This document shows, one piece after another, positions 41,900 through 53,740 of a stretch of DNA of 64,000 bases. Source of the DNA: Serripes groenlandicus. Taxonomy: Eukaryota; Mollusca; Bivalvia; Cardiida; Cardiidae. Under the pieces are notes generated by a model. It made no database searches. It was not told the origin of the DNA and was given only the letters and a program-made list of their open reading frames with translations. A program made the translations under genes and the position numbers. The stretch spans positions 1 through 64,000 of the forward strand of contig JASEVX010000344.1 in NCBI GenBank assembly GCA_031761405.1, read 5' to 3'. Numbering within the stretch: the first letter of the stretch is position 1; every line of letters begins with the position of its first letter.

Positions 41900-42370
41900 A
41901 ATAATGGCAGGAAGTTGGTTAATATTACATTCAAGTTTCATCAAATTCTAGCCGCTAGTTACTGAGAAACGGCTGCGAACGATGATTTTTTAATAAATCA
42001 AGGGAAATAACTCTAAGAAAATTGACTAATCCAAATGAAAAATGAACAGGCATCAGCCAAGTATAGTGGTTCATATTTATTTTAAGTTTCATGAAATTCT
42101 ACCCGCTAGTTACTGAGAAATGGCTGAAAACGTAGGTTTTTCAAAAAATCAAGGGCAATAACTCCAAGGAAAATTTACTAATCAAAAAAATAATTGAACG
42201 GGCATCATCCCAGTATAGTGGTTCATATTTATTTTAAGTTTCATGAAATTCTACCAGCTAGTTACTGAGAAAATGCAGGTGACGGACGGACGGACGGAAG
42301 GACGGAAGGAAGGAAGGACGGACGGACGGACGGACAACGCCATTTCAATATCCCCCTCCCTATTTCATAG
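41900..42370. repeat. 151-bp tandem repeat element (type G), three units
   Basis: Units end CTAGTTACTGAGAAA (41957, 42108, 42260) and contain GGTTCATATTTATTTTAAGT and CATGAAATTCTACCCGCTAG. The 3' end is a GACG/GAAG microsatellite (42282-42342) then CAACGCCATTTCAATATCCC and a GGCGGGGGATAAC end that pairs with CCCCCTCCC. It follows the same plan as the other satellite-bearing elements. Confidence 0.8.
42282..42342. repeat. (GACG)n/(GAAG)n microsatellite
   Basis: Tetranucleotide run GACGGACGGACGGAAGGACG and onward within the 3' end of element G. It looks like an expansion of the GACGGAC module found near the 3' end of many elements here. Confidence 0.9.
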
Positions 42371-42381
42371 GCGGGGGATAA

Positions 42382-43950
42382 CAAAAGGGTCATAATGGCC
42401 CTAGATTGCTTACCTGAGTTTATGCAATGAGATTTTTAATGCAAAACACTTGACAAAGTCTTAAACTGCTGAAAACAACAAGGGGGCCATGTTGACCCTG
42501 GATCGCTAACCTGATTTGATTTTTTTCAATTTAGCCATATAAGCACCGCAACCTGGCGGCCATAGTTTTCATCCAATCAACATGGGTTGAGGGAATCTGA
42601 GATAGAAGGTCACCCTAGGTACATTGCTACAAAACTATTTGAAAATCGACCCAACACTTTCGTCGGAAAAGATTGTTTAAGTTTCCACTTGAGACATATA
42701 ATGTAAAATAACCCCGCCTCCTGAAGGCCATGTTTCCGACCATTAACATGGCTTGTAGGAATCCGATAGTGGGTCACCCAAGGAACATATCTACAAAATT
42801 ATTTGAAAATCGGCCTGACATTTTCGGAGGAGGAATTTTTAAGTTTTCACTATAGCCATGTAAGGCAAAATAGCCCCGCCCCCTAACGGCCATATTTTTC
42901 GCCCAATCAACATGGATTGACGGAATCTGATAGAAGGTCATCCAAGGAAATTTCTACAAAATTATTTGAAAATCTGCCAACCAGTTTGGGAGAAGAATTC
43001 TGCATGGATCCAAACAATTTGAAGGTATTCTGGGATACTTTCTGTGAAGTTTCATTCCAATTGACCCACTGGTTACTGAGGAGAATATGTTGACGGACGA
43101 CGGAAGACTGATTACAGACGACGCAGGACAAAAGGCGATCAAAATAACTCACCTGAGCACTTTGTGCTCAGGTGAGCAAAAAATGCAGTCTCCAGTGTTG
43201 AAAACATATTTTTTCAACTTGGCCTCTTGACCTCGTTTCAAACTTGACCTAGATATCTTTAAAGACAAACATTCTGACAAAATTTCAAGCTGCTGAAGCT
43301 AAAAATGCAGACCTCTAAATTGTTTACAATATTTTCCTTAAATATGGCCTCGTGACCTAGTTTTTGACCGTACACAACCCATATTCAAACTTGGCCTACA
43401 TATCATCAAGACATACAATCTGACGAAGTTTCAATATTTTCAAGTTAAAATGCAGCCTCCAGTGTTAAACAGATTTTCCTTCAATTTGACCGTGTGACCT
43501 ATTTTTGACTCAATATGACCCATATTCGAATTAGACATAGATATCATTAAGACAAACATTCTGATAACAATTCAGGCTGCTGAAGCAAAAATTGCGACCA
43601 CTAGAATGTTAACAAGATTTTCCTTCAATTTGGCCTAGTGACCTACTTTTTGACCTGACATGACTCATATTCGAACTTGGCTTATATATCATCAAGACAA
43701 ACATATTGTTAAAGTTTCAACATGCTCAAATTAAAAATGCTGCCTCCAGAATGTTAACAAAATGTTCCTTCAATTTTTCTTAGTGACCTAGTTTTTGACC
43801 CAATATGACCCCCTTTCGGACCTGTCCAAGATTTGATGGAGATGAATGTTCTAAATAACTTTTATAAAGATGAAATGCAAATTGTAGTCTGTAGAGTGTT
43901 AACAAGGCAAAAGTTGACGACGCACGACGGACAAAATGTGGAACGGAACG
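42382..43950. mobile_element. Type B satellite element (about 145-bp units), interrupted
   Basis: Starts near 42382 with AAGGGTCATAATGGCCCTAG and TTGCTTACCTGAG, is interrupted at 42476-43176 by a type A element, and resumes with AAAAAATGCAGTCTCCAGTG. Five units follow, each with a variant of GTTAACAAGATTTTCCTTCA and of GACATGACCCATATTCGAAC. The end has AGTTGACGACGCACGACGGA. The normal 3' hairpin is replaced by the junction to the GTTCCGTTCCG repeat. Confidence 0.85.
42476..43176. mobile_element. Type A satellite element (about 150-166 bp units), nested in type B
   Basis: 5' end AACAAGGGGGCCATGTTGAC with CTAACCTGAT. Three units with CTGGCGGCCATAGTTTTC-like and GGAACATATCTACAAAATTA-like blocks. 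3' end has TTGACGGACGACGGAAG, then AACTCACCTGAGCACTTTGT and GCTCAGGTGAGC. It sits inside a type B element with no obvious target duplication. Confidence 0.88.
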
Positions 43951-45205
43951 GGACGGAACAAGAGATGGGGCACCAGACAGGGAATATCTGTTTCCATACT
44001 TATGTATTGTACCTGCGGTTTAATAAACATTTAGTAATATCTGGTTCAGGAGGGGCATATTGTTATTAACTGTCTCTTTTATGAGTCAGTATAAACAAAT
44101 TAATAAATCAAAGTTGTGTCTTTATTCGCTAATGCATGTCTTTACTGTCATACAATAGAAATATCTATCATGTGCGGAGTTAAATCTATAAATCTGTGAA
44201 AGCTAGTGAGGAATAATCGGCAGATATTCACTAAGAACTGGTCAAACTATAATCATTAAAAGAATGCAGTTATACATACAGTTTAACATGCGTGAAAATA
44301 GATGCTTTATGCTTTTGTTCCGTTCCGTTCTGCAAAATACAGTTACCCACACAGGTAACTGTATAATGCTGAACGGAACAGAACAATATATATATATATC
44401 TTGATATTAATTGTTGAAAGAATATATACATTATCAGTAGTTCATTATCAAATGCATATTGTAAACTAGAATGGAGTGCTCCCCGGAGCAAGTGTGTCAC
44501 CCGCAGGGGCCTTGTCAGAAAATTTAAATTTTTGACAGAAAATGGGCAATAACTCTGATATAAAATATTTTGATTTTCCCCCTTTTGTGAATCAATCACA
44601 CCCATTGATATAAACATTTGTCAGAAGTTTCAATGTCATCCTTTGAGTAGAAAACAATTTATTTGAAAACGTGACGAAAAAGTGTGACGGACAGACAGAC
44701 GGACGAACACATGTGGTTTTTTTTTGTGGGGTGCACCCCACAAGTATGCAATCCGTAATTAACCCCGTTTTACGGAATGAATAACATTAATATGCAAATG
44801 AGATACCCGTTATAAAAAAATAAAAATAAACTATTTATCTAAGTGTCTTTATAAGGGTGGTGGGTGAGCTTTAAGAAAAACACGCACCCCACAAGTACTC
44901 TCTCATGCGGACGGACAGACGGGGTTCGAACCCATAGCAAGTGAACTTTGATTTACCTCTAGACGACACTATTATGCACATGTTACAAGTAATGTATATT
45001 TCTGTAGGTCGTTGTTCCGTTCCGTTTCGCAAAATACAGTTACCCACACAAGTAACTGTATAATTAAGAACGGAACAATATATATTTATATATATATATG
45101 TATTCAAACCATTACAGATTAGGCAAGTGGACTTTGATTTACCGCTAGACGTTCCTATTATGCACATCTTTACAAGAAATGAATAGTTTTCTAGGTCGTT
45201 CCGTT
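43950..45205. repeat. Left copy of a roughly 1-kb inverted repeat
   Basis: Sequence from GGAACAAGAGATGGGGCACC through AGTTAAATCTATAAATCTGT to the region after 44880 (CAAGTGAACTTTGATTTACC) matches the reverse complement of 53955-54965. A foreign block (44474-44747) is inserted in this copy only. Hairpins with GTTCCGTTCCGT and CAGTTACC/GGTAACTG occur at 44315-44385 and 45010-45080. Confidence 0.85.
44474..44747. mobile_element. Satellite-type element H
   Basis: Starts GTGCTCCCCGGAGC, has GGCAATAACTCTGATATAAA and AGTTTCAATGTCATCC, then GTGACGGACAGACAGACGGA and ends GTGGGGTGCACCCCAC, a perfect palindrome. It follows the same general plan (hairpin start, GACGGAC module, hairpin end) as types A and B but with a single core unit. 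Confidence 0.65.
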
Positions 45206-45217
45206 CCAAGATAAATT

Positions 45218-45482
45218 CAATGTTTGTTTGGTGTTTTACGCTGCTTTCAATAATATATTTCAGTTATATCACGGCGTATCCTGGGTAAGTTACCAGCACT
45301 ACTTGTCCATTTATCTTGACTCCAGTGAGTTAGTCGTCATGCTTACCCCACAACCCGGAGCGCCAAGGAGGAAAAGTCATTACTACCATTTTTTAAAGTA
45401 TTTGGTATGACCCGGTCAGGGATAGAAAATACCACCTCCCGCACCGAGGCGAACGCTCTACCACTACATCATCGATACGGTC
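45218..45482 (-). mobile_element. SINE S2
   Basis: Tail TTGTTTGGTGTTTTACGCTG at the left. CAAGGAGGAAAAGTCATTAC in the body. Right side CACCTCCCGCACCGAGGC is the antisense head. The B box is degenerate (CAGGGATAGAAAATACC). Confidence 0.8.
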
Positions 45483-45599
45483 AATATTCCTAATTAAACC
45501 TCACTCAATAATAATGAAATTCCACGTAAGATCTCAAGTGGATATTTTTTTAATCTTTAAATCTATTTTGTTGTCAAGTGTCAGTTAGCTGTATGAATA

Positions 45600-46100
45600 G
45601 TTAGAATGTTTGGTACTTAACACCGCTTTCAGGTGTAGTTCAGTAACAATACATCTGTTAGGTCATCAACCTGTTACCCATCTGAAAAAAGCTCGACCCA
45701 ACTAGAGCTCGAATTCTGGTCCTCTAATCCCGCAGGCGATTACTTGTCCGCGTCGCTACAAAAGCTAGCTATGTAGCAAGGCAAGGCAATATAAGTATTC
45801 CATTATACATTCACATATATCTGCATATTACCTACCAAAGAGACATACCCCTCTACTACATAATCTCACTATATATGGCAATTATACATCGGAACCTTTG
45901 CAGTTTCAGCAACTACTACTCTCTCACCATTGAATATGTCCGCTGGGCGCAATTGTAACCTATCTGAAAAAGTTCGACCCGACCAGGGATCGAACTCCAG
46001 ACTTATTGTTCACGGAGGCGACCTCTCTACACACCGATATGCTATTGTATTGTAGCCTATTTACAATCGAACTCCCCACAACAGTTTTTCTATTTGTTAC
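45600..46100. other. Two possible SINE head fragments, otherwise no gene
   Basis: Minus-strand B-box-like stretches occur at about 45690-45720 (GACCAGAATTCGAGC) and about 45980-46000 (GGAGTTCGATCCCTGG). Both are preceded on the plus strand by ATCTGAAAAA(A)G(C/T)TCGACCC, so they are copies of one further tRNA-like family. Boundaries are unclear. Confidence 0.45.
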
Positions 46101-46199
46101 AGTCCGTCTTGCCACATAGGTTTGAACCTATTGGTGAAAGATGATGGAAGCTTTTCAAAGTGACTATGTGCAGGCGGTGCTTTAGAAACACCACATGTA

Positions 46200-47446
46200 G
46201 AAACAAGAGGGCCATGATGGCCCTGGAATCGCTCACCTGATTTTTTTTTTCACTTTAGCTATATAAGCCCCGCCATCTGGCAGGCATAGTTTCCAACCAA
46301 TCAACTTGGCTTTAAGGAATCTGATAGAGGGTCATCCAAGGAACATTTCTACAAAATTATTTGAAAATCGGCCCGACACTTTTGGAGGAGAAGATTTTTT
46401 AAGTTTGCACTATAGCTATATAAGGCAAAAAGGCCCCGCCCCCCCAGGCGGCCATGATTTTCGACCAAACAACATGGCTTAAAGGAATCTGATAGCGGGT
46501 CATCCAAGGAATATTTCTACAAAATTATTTGAAAATCGGCTTGACACTTTTGGAGGAGAAGATTTTTTAAGTTTTCACTATAGCCATATAAGGCAAAAAA
46601 GCCCCGCCCCCCTGGCGGCCATGTTTTTCGACCAATCAACATGGCTTCAAGGAATCTGATAGAAAGTCACCCAAGGAACATTTCTACAAAATAAGTTCAA
46701 AATCTGCCAACCAGTTAGGGAGAAGTAGAATTTTGAAGTTTTTTTCGTTTCGTTGCCATGGAAACCAGAATTCTGCATGGATCCCAAAAATTTGAAGGAA
46801 TTCTAGTGAGGTCATTGAGAGGATGCTTTCTGTGAAGTTTCATCCCAATTGACCCACCGGTTACTGAGGAGAAGATGTTGAAGATTTTTTAAGTTTGCAC
46901 TATAACCATAAAAGGCAAAATAGCCCCGCCCCCTGGCGGCCATGTTTTTGACCTATCAACATGGCTTGAAGGAATCTGATAGAGGGTCACCCAAGGAACG
47001 TTTCTACAAATTTATTTGAAAATCGGCCTGACACTTTTGGAGAAGAAGATTTTTTAAGTTTGCACTATAGCCATATAAGGAAAAATAGCCCCGCCCCCCC
47101 CCCCTGGCGGCCATGTTTTTCGACCAATCAACATGGCTTGAAGGAATCTGATAGAGGGTCACCCGAGGAACATTTCTACAAAATTATTTGAAAATCGGCC
47201 TGACACTTTCGGAGGAGAAGATTTTTTAAGAATTTTGAAGTTTTTTCATTTCGTTGCCATGGAAACCAGAATTCTGCATGGATCCCGAAAATTTTAAGGA
47301 ATTATGGTGAGGACATTGAGAGGATGCTTTCTGTGAAGTTTCATCCCAGTTGACCCACCGGTTACAGAGGAGAAAATGTTGACGGACGACGGACATAGGG
47401 CGATCACAATAACTCACCTTGAGCACTTCGTGCACAGGTGAGCTAA
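46200..47446. mobile_element. Type A satellite element, about seven units
   Basis: 5' end AACAAGAGGGCCATGATGGC with ATCGCTCACCTGA. Units of about 166 bp carry CCCCGCCCCCTGGCGGCCAT, CAACATGGCTTGAAGGAATC and TTATTTGAAAATCGGCCTG. A different closing block (CGTTGCCATGGAAACCAGAA) appears twice, suggesting a duplicated 3' segment. 3' end GACGGACGACGGACATAGGG, CACTTCGTGCACAGGTGAGC. Confidence 0.9.
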
Positions 47447-48004
47447 AAAGATACCAATGCATGCGCGCCCATGCTCTAAACAATAAAATTTAAAAACTGT
47501 GCTCAGAATATGTGTTGATAGGTCGATGTACACACAACATTTGTAGAAGTAAAGAGTGCTCTCTAACTTAGCAGTCACGTGACAGTGACAGTTCAACGTT
47601 CAGGAGGAATATTGATTTATTGATTATTTCGGTTTTACGCTGTTTTCAATAATATTCCAGTTGCAACAGGGATGTATGAGCCAGCGCATGAGAAACGCTA
47701 AAAGTCGGCTTTTGTGAACATTATATAGGACCAAGATCAGCGAGGGCATCCACACAGTTTGATAAAGATCTACTGTTGATACATGTTGATAATATTGACT
47801 CGAACCCAAAGCAAGTGAACTTTAATTTAACTCTAGACGTCACTTTTATGCACATGTTACAAGTAATGAATAGTTCTGTAGTTCGAAATCCCGCCTTTCT
47901 GATTTGAGTCGTTCGACATTTCTTAGGTAGATGTAGAACACCCATAGGACACAGAATCCAAGTTTCATCCCAATCCAAATAAAGGCTAATCACAGTCGCT
48001 TCCA
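47447..48004. other. Mixed repeat fragments
   Basis: 47620-47690 is the tail part of SINE S2 (GGTTTTACGCTGTTTTCAAT). 47805-47890 is one copy of the CAAGTGAACTTTAATTTAAC block also seen in the 1-kb inverted repeat. No gene. Confidence 0.6.
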
Positions 48005-48500
48005 AATGGGTCAGACTGTAGAGCCTACATGCCGGATAAATAATTCACCATGTTTCCTTGATTCATGCTTATATTTTGGGAGAAGGAGCAGAAACAAGTT
48101 TGGGTGTGCTGATCGCTATACAGAGGCCCTAGGCCCTAGGCCCTAGGGTTATCATACTATACAAACGCTGGTAGGGTTCTGATCGAGATCAGCAGTAACG
48201 GCTAATCCGATCGTTTTTCAATTGGTCAGATTGTAGAGCCTATATGCCGGATAGATAATTCAACGCGTTTCCTTAACTCATGCTAATATTTAGGTAAACG
48301 GAGAAGAAATAAGTTTGGGTTTGCTGATCGCTATACAGAGGCCTTAGGTTATCATACTATGCAAAGGCCGGTAGGGTTCTGATCGAGATCAGCAGTAACG
48401 GCTAATCACAGTAGCTTTCTAAATGGTCAGATGGTAGAGCCTACATACCTGATAGATAATTTAACGTTTACTTGACTAATGCTTCTATCTTGAGAAAAGG
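48005..48500. repeat. About 200-bp tandem repeat (type J), two and a half units
   Basis: Units contain GATCGCTATACAGAGGCC, GGTAGGGTTCTGATCGAGAT and CAGCAGTAACGGCTAATC. The first unit has a local CCCTAGG triplication. Preceded by CCAAGTTTCATCCCAATCCA, similar in style to the closing blocks of type A elements. Confidence 0.85.
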
Positions 48501-48689
48501 AGCAATTAAAAAATTGTTCTCGTTTGACACTATATAAAGGCCAAATCCAAGTTTCATGAAGCAATCCAACACAGTAACCCTGCATGATACAAAGGCTCCC
48601 ATTAAAATCTAAAAATCTACAACATAGGGTTTCAGGTTTACACTATACAAAGGCCCTTAATAAGCCAAAAAACGGTCTGTTAAGGAGGC

Positions 48690-48930
48690 ATCAAAAGTAG
48701 TCTGTATGTGAAAAAAGGTCTTAATGTGGCGAATAACCGAAAAGAGTTAACAACATTCTGGCAAAAGGAGAAGTTGCTCGTGAAATAGCTGAAAAGAGTT
48801 GAAAACATTGTAGGAAAAAGAGGAACTGGTCATTATGAACATTTTCACCTTTTGCCATAATGTTTTAAAACGTCTTCTGCTGTAGGGCGTCAAAAGTTGT
48901 CTGTATGTGACAAAAGGTTATGAACGTTTA
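48690..48930. mobile_element. Variant piggyBac-like MITE copies (P1)
   Basis: Shows GTTGAAAACATTGTAGGAAA, GGTCATTATGAACATTTTCA and TTGCCATAATGTTTTAAAAC, then GTCTTCTGCTGTAGGGCGTC. The same variant occurs at 53575-53740, so this is a subfamily. Confidence 0.7.
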
Positions 48931-48964
48931 TGAAAACATTGTGGAATAAGAAGACGTTGCTTAT

Positions 48965-49460
48965 TATTATATCCCCAAAACAAAATTTGGGGATATGTTG
49001 TTTTTGTTATTTGTTATTTTCTTATTTTCTTTCCATTTACCTTTGTGCGGTGATTTACTCGGAGATGCTTGAACCGATCTTAATGAAACTTTGCACAAAG
49101 ATAGGCCACCACTCAAAGATGTGCAATTGACTTTCGGAATTTTCAAAATGGTCGCCATTTCAAAATGGCCGCCGCTCAAAACCTCAAAAAACCTAAAAAT
49201 GCTCTGATTTCGATGAAATTTGGGTTTCGAGTAGATATAGGTGTGGCGAGTTTATTTACGGTGTTGACATTTTATCCCGCGTCGGCCATTTTTGATTCAA
49301 AATGGCCGCAGAAACCTAAAAATGCTCCAATTTCGATGAAATTTGGTTTTCAAGTAGATGTAGATGTGGCGAGTTCATTTCCGGTATCGAAATTTTATCG
49401 TCGCACGCCACTTTCAATATGGCCGTCAAAATGTTTGCCGGTTTTGGGGATATATATATA
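48965..49460. mobile_element. Satellite element F with ATATCCCCAAAA ends
   Basis: Ends ATATCCCCAAAACAAAATTT and TTTTGGGGATATATATATA are inverted. Interior has TGAACCGATCTTAATGAAAC and two roughly 123-bp units with TTTCGATGAAATTTGG and AAAATGGCCGC. Translation frames here are repeat artefacts. Confidence 0.8.
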
Positions 49461-49780
49461 TATATGTGACTTGCTTGCAATCACAATTAGTACTTGTTAC
49501 AAACTGAAACTGCTATTTAAGACGCATGCATACAACAATATACTACATGTAATTTAATACGCTGGTTTAGAGTTAAAAGCATATTCCGACCGTCAATTCT
49601 GTCAAACTTTATCAACACCTAATAATTAGTTATCATCCCATAATGTATTTTGTTAGTCCTACAGGATGTATACGAGAACTATGATGTTAGTATGTACTAT
49701 ACCCATGGTATAGTTATTGCTATTGAATTTAGAACTATTACTAGAGATGATAAATACCCCCAAAACAGCACATTGACTCA
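49461..49780. other. No recognised feature
   Basis: AT-rich spacer with no coding signal between element F and the type D element. Confidence 0.5.
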
Positions 49781-49968
49781 AAATATGGCTTCTGACTGAC
49801 CAACAAAAGGGCCATAAGGGTAAAATAACATGCAATTGTAAGACCATTATGATATGCACATCTCCTCTTGGTGTAGAAGCTTCATGTACACATGTTTTGA
49901 ATTCCACCCAGTGGGTTGTAAGAAATAAGCTGGACAAAGTATGGCTTCCGACTGATCAACAACTTAAT

Positions 49969-51354
49969 AAACAAGAGGGCCATGATGGCCCTATATCGCT
50001 CACCTGATTTAATAGAACTTCAATAGTTTTCAAAGTTTTTACTCTTTTTAGGCCAATACTTTTGGACAAGAAGATTTTTAAAGTTTTAACAATGCACATA
50101 TAAGGAAAACAAGCTCCGCACCCTGGCGGCCATGTTTTTCAACGGATCAAAAATATTTAAACAATCTTGGTAAAGGGTGCCCCAAGGAACATTTGTGCAA
50201 AATAATTTTTAAATCGGGCCAGTACTTTTGGACAAGAAGATTTTTAAAGTTTTAACAATGCACATATAAGGAAAACAAGCTCCGCCCCTGGCCGCCATGT
50301 TTTTCAACGGATTGGAAATATTTGTACAATCTTGGTAAAGGGTGCCCCAAGGAACATTTGTGCAAAATAATTTTTAAATCGGGCCAGTTCTTTTGGACAA
50401 GAAGATTGTTAAAGTTTTAACAATGCACATATAAGGAAAACTAGCTCCACCCCCTGGCGGCCATGCTTTTCAACGGATCGGAAATATTTGAACAATCTTG
50501 GTAAAGGGTGCCCTAAGGAACATTTGTGCAAAAGCATTTTCAAATTGGGCCAGTACTTTTGGACAAGAAGATTTTTAAAGTTTTAACAATGCACATATAA
50601 GGAAAACAAGCTCCGCCCCCCCCCCCCCCCCCCCCCCTGGCGGCCATGTTTTTCAACGGATCAAAAATATTTGAACAATCTTGGTAAAGGGTGCACCAAG
50701 GAACATTTGTGCAAAATTATATTCAAATCGGCCCAGTACTTTTGGACAAGAAGATTTTACAAAGTTTTAACAACGCACATATAAGGAAAACAGGCTCCGC
50801 CCCTGGCGGCCATGTTTTTCAACGGATTAGAAATATTTGAACAAACTTGGTAAAAAGTGTCCCAAGGAACATTTGTGCAAAATAATTTTCAAATCGGGCC
50901 AGTACTTTTGGACAAGAAGATTTTTAAAGTTTTAACAATGCACATGTAAGGAAAATAAGCTCCGCCCCCTGGCGGCCATGTTTTTCAACGGATTGGAAAT
51001 ATTTGAACAATGTTGGTAGAAGGTACCTCAAGGAACATTTGTGCAAAATAATTTTTAAATCGGGCCAGTACTTTTGGACAAGAAGATTTTTTAAGATTTG
51101 GCAATTTTTCCCTTTTCTGATGCCGCAGCAACCAAAGTTCTACTTGGAATTAATTTCTTTGAACAACTTTGAAAGAGGACTACCTAAGGACCATTCCTGT
51201 GAAGTTATTTTGAAATCTGTTCATTGGTTTAGTAGGAGAAGTCATTTGTAGGAAATTGTTAACAGACGCCGACGACGACGCAGACGACGACGCCGGACGC
51301 CGAACGGTGAGTGATCACAAAAGCTCACCTTGCACTTCGTGCTTAGGTGAGCTT
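49969..51354. mobile_element. Diverged type A satellite element (about 165-bp units, six copies)
   Basis: 5' end AAACAAGAGGGCCATGATGG, CTCACCTGAT. Units with GGACAAGAAGATTTTTAAAG, ACAATGCACATATAAGGAAA and TTTTTCAACGGATCGGAAAT. 3' end TGCACTTCGTGCTTAGGTGA. One unit has a C-run of about 22. It lies within a type D element (host text CAACAACTTAATA ... AAAAGGGCCATAACT). Confidence 0.88.
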
Positions 51355-51559
51355 ATAAAAGGGCCATAACTCCTCTTGGTATAGGAGCTTCATGTAACAT
51401 TTTATTGAATTCCACCCAGTGGTTTGTAAGAAATAGGCCGGACAGAATCTGGCTTCCGACTGCCTAACAACTTAATAAGTAAAAGGGCCATAACTCTGTA
51501 AAACAAGTTAATGTCGTATTTCAAGCAATACAAAAGAACCCTACCAGTACTTGTTATAA

Positions 51560-52510
51560 GTAATATCAAAATCCATTCAAGCATGAGTGACCTTGACATT
51601 TGAGTACAGGCCTGGTTCTTGTGCACGACACGCCATTTCACCATCGTGAACATGTGTGCCCAGTAACTTGAGAATCCTACGATGCATGGTTGAGATGCGA
51701 GCCGGAGAAGGTAGTCCTACCAAACAGTATGCATTTTGAACTTTGACCTCTGAGTGTGACCTTGACCGTTGAGGTACAAGCAACTTCATCATAGTGAACA
51801 TGTGTGTCCAGTAACTTGAGAATCCTAAGATGCATGGTTGAGATTCGAGCCGGACAAGGTAATCCTATCAAACAGTACTCATTTTGACCTTTGACCTCTA
51901 AGTGTGACCTTGACCTTTAAGGTACAGGCCTAGGTCTTGTGCACGACACGCTGCCTCATAGTGAACATGTGTGTCCAGTTACTTGAGAATCCTACGATGC
52001 ATAGTTGAGATGCAGGGCGGAAAAGGTAGTCCTATCAAACAGTACTCATTTTGACCTTTCACCTCTGAGTGTGACCTTGACCTTTGAGGTACAAGCCACC
52101 TCATCATGGTTAACATGTGTGTCAAGTAACTTGATAATCCTAAGATGCATGGATGAGATGCGGGCCGAACAAGGTAGTCCTATCAAACAGTACTCATTTT
52201 GACCTTTGACCTCTAAATGTGACCTTGACCTTTGAGGTACAGGTCTGGGTCTTGCGCTTGACACGCTGCCTCATCATGTACATGTGTATGAGTTACTTGA
52301 AAATCCTATGATGCATGGTGGAGATGATGGCAAGACAAGGTCATCCTATCAAACAGTACGCATTTTGACCTTTGACCTCTCAGTGTGACCTTAACATTTG
52401 AGGTACAGGCCTGGGTCGTGTGCGCAAAACACCGCCTCATCATGGTGAACGTTTGTGCAAGTTTCTTTGAAATCCTATGTTTGTGGTGAAGACACTGGCC
52501 GGACAAGTTT
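51560..52510. repeat. Type E array with alternating 148- and 166-bp units
   Basis: Units carry TGACCTTTGACCTCTGAGTG, TGACCTTGACCTTTGAGGTA and CTTGAGAATCCTACGATGCA. Positions of the shared CAAACAGTA (51721, 51869, 52036, 52184, 52350) give spacings of 148, 167, 148 and 166. The longer unit has about 18 extra bases around CTTGTGCACGACACGC. Confidence 0.88.
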
Positions 52511-52749
52511 AAGGGTGACTGACTGAGCGTGACTGAGTGACAATCGACCAAACCTATAGTCCCCAATAATAACATGCCATTGTAAGACCTTTAGGGTATG
52601 CACATCGTCTCTTGGCATAGAAGCTTCATGTACAATTTTATTGAATTCCACCCAGTGGTTTGTGGACAAAATATTACCAACAACTTAATAAGTAAAAGGG
52701 CCATAACTCTGTACAATAACATGCAATTCTAAGGCCTTTAGGGTATACG

Positions 52750-52986
52750 ATTGATTGATTGATTATGATTTAACGCCGTTTTTAACAATTTCTCAGTTAT
52801 ATCACGGCGGCCAGTTCACCTACTCATGCATTTCGTGGTTTTCTCACACCAGTACTCCACACAACAATCTTCCCAAGCAACTGGCTGCTTTTCCACATAG
52901 ATTAAGCCCAATGGTGGAAGACGAATGACGCATGTCGCATTGACTTTTGTCAATCGTCGGAAAGAAAGTTGGCCGAGCCGGGATTT
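52750..52986 (-). mobile_element. SINE S1 inserted in type D element
   Basis: GATTGATTGATTATGATTTA tail at left, GGCCAGTTCACCTACTCATG and CAAGCAACTGGCTGCTTTTC in the body, and a right end at GGCCGAGCCGGGATTT. The tRNA-like head is cut off just beyond. Host text TTTAGGGTATACGA is found on both sides (52738 and 52985), a probable target duplication of about 12-13 bases. Confidence 0.88.
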
Positions 52987-53529
52987 AGGGTATACGAACA
53001 TCTCCTCTTGGTATAGAAGCTTCATGTTAATCTTTAATTTTAATTCCATCCAGTGATTTGTAAGAAATAGGCCAGACAAACTATGACCAACAACTTAGTA
53101 AGTAAAAGGGCCATAACTGTAAAATAACATGCAATTGTAACACCTTTAGGATATGCACATCGCCTCTTGGTATAGAAGTTTCATGTAAAACTTTATTGAT
53201 TTCCACCCAGTGGTTTGTAAGAAATAGGCCGGACAAAATATGGCTTCCGACCGCCCGACACAGTGACTCCTATATACCCCCCACCCCCAAAATAACCACT
53301 TTGTTTTTTGGGGTATACCAATGTAGAAATAAGGTGGTATTCTTGATTGAGTTCACATCATTTATGTACCCTGACTAGAAAATAAAACGCTTATTATCGG
53401 TTAACCACTTAGAATGAAACCATTTTTCCACATTATTGCAATCATTAAAACAATATATTGGTTCCATGCATGTAGTGAAGGAACTGTGCAATACGTACAT
53501 ATCAACAGCATAGTTCTGGTGCAAACCGT

Positions 53530-53740
53530 AAGCCCCTTAAAGCCTTCCATAATGTTAGGACTCCACATTAGTCAACAAGGTTTTAATGTCGCAAATAACT
53601 GAAAATTGTTGAAAACATTGCAGCAAAAGGAGAAACTGGTCATTATGAGCAATTTCTCATTTGTCCATAATGTTTTAAAACGTCTTCTGCTATAGAAGCG
53701 TCAAAAGTTGTCTATATGTGAAAAAAGGTTTAATGGTCGC
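53530..53740. mobile_element. Variant piggyBac-like MITE (P1)
   Basis: GTTGAAAACATTGCAGCAAA, GGTCATTATGAGCAATTTC, CATAATGTTTTAAAACGTC, and GTGAAAAAAGGTTTAA. Same subfamily as 48690-48930. A further half-copy follows to about 53950. Confidence 0.7.

Larger units (their letters stand above)
49781..53330. mobile_element. Type D satellite element interrupted by other elements
   Basis: Units share GGGCCATAACTCTGTAAAAT, TCTCCTCTTGGTATAGAAGC and CACCCAGTGGTTTGTAAGAA. They occur at 49795-49968, 51352-51490, 52560-52745 and 52990-53260. The series is interrupted by a type A variant (49969-51354), the type E array (51560-52510) and an S1 SINE (52750-52986). The right border has TATACCCCCCACCCCC and TTTTTTGGGGTATACC. 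Confidence 0.75.

Noticed and set aside
49165..49557. 130-codon frame in element F
   Set aside because: Two repeats of the satellite unit kept open by chance; the frame enters the terminal inverted repeat.
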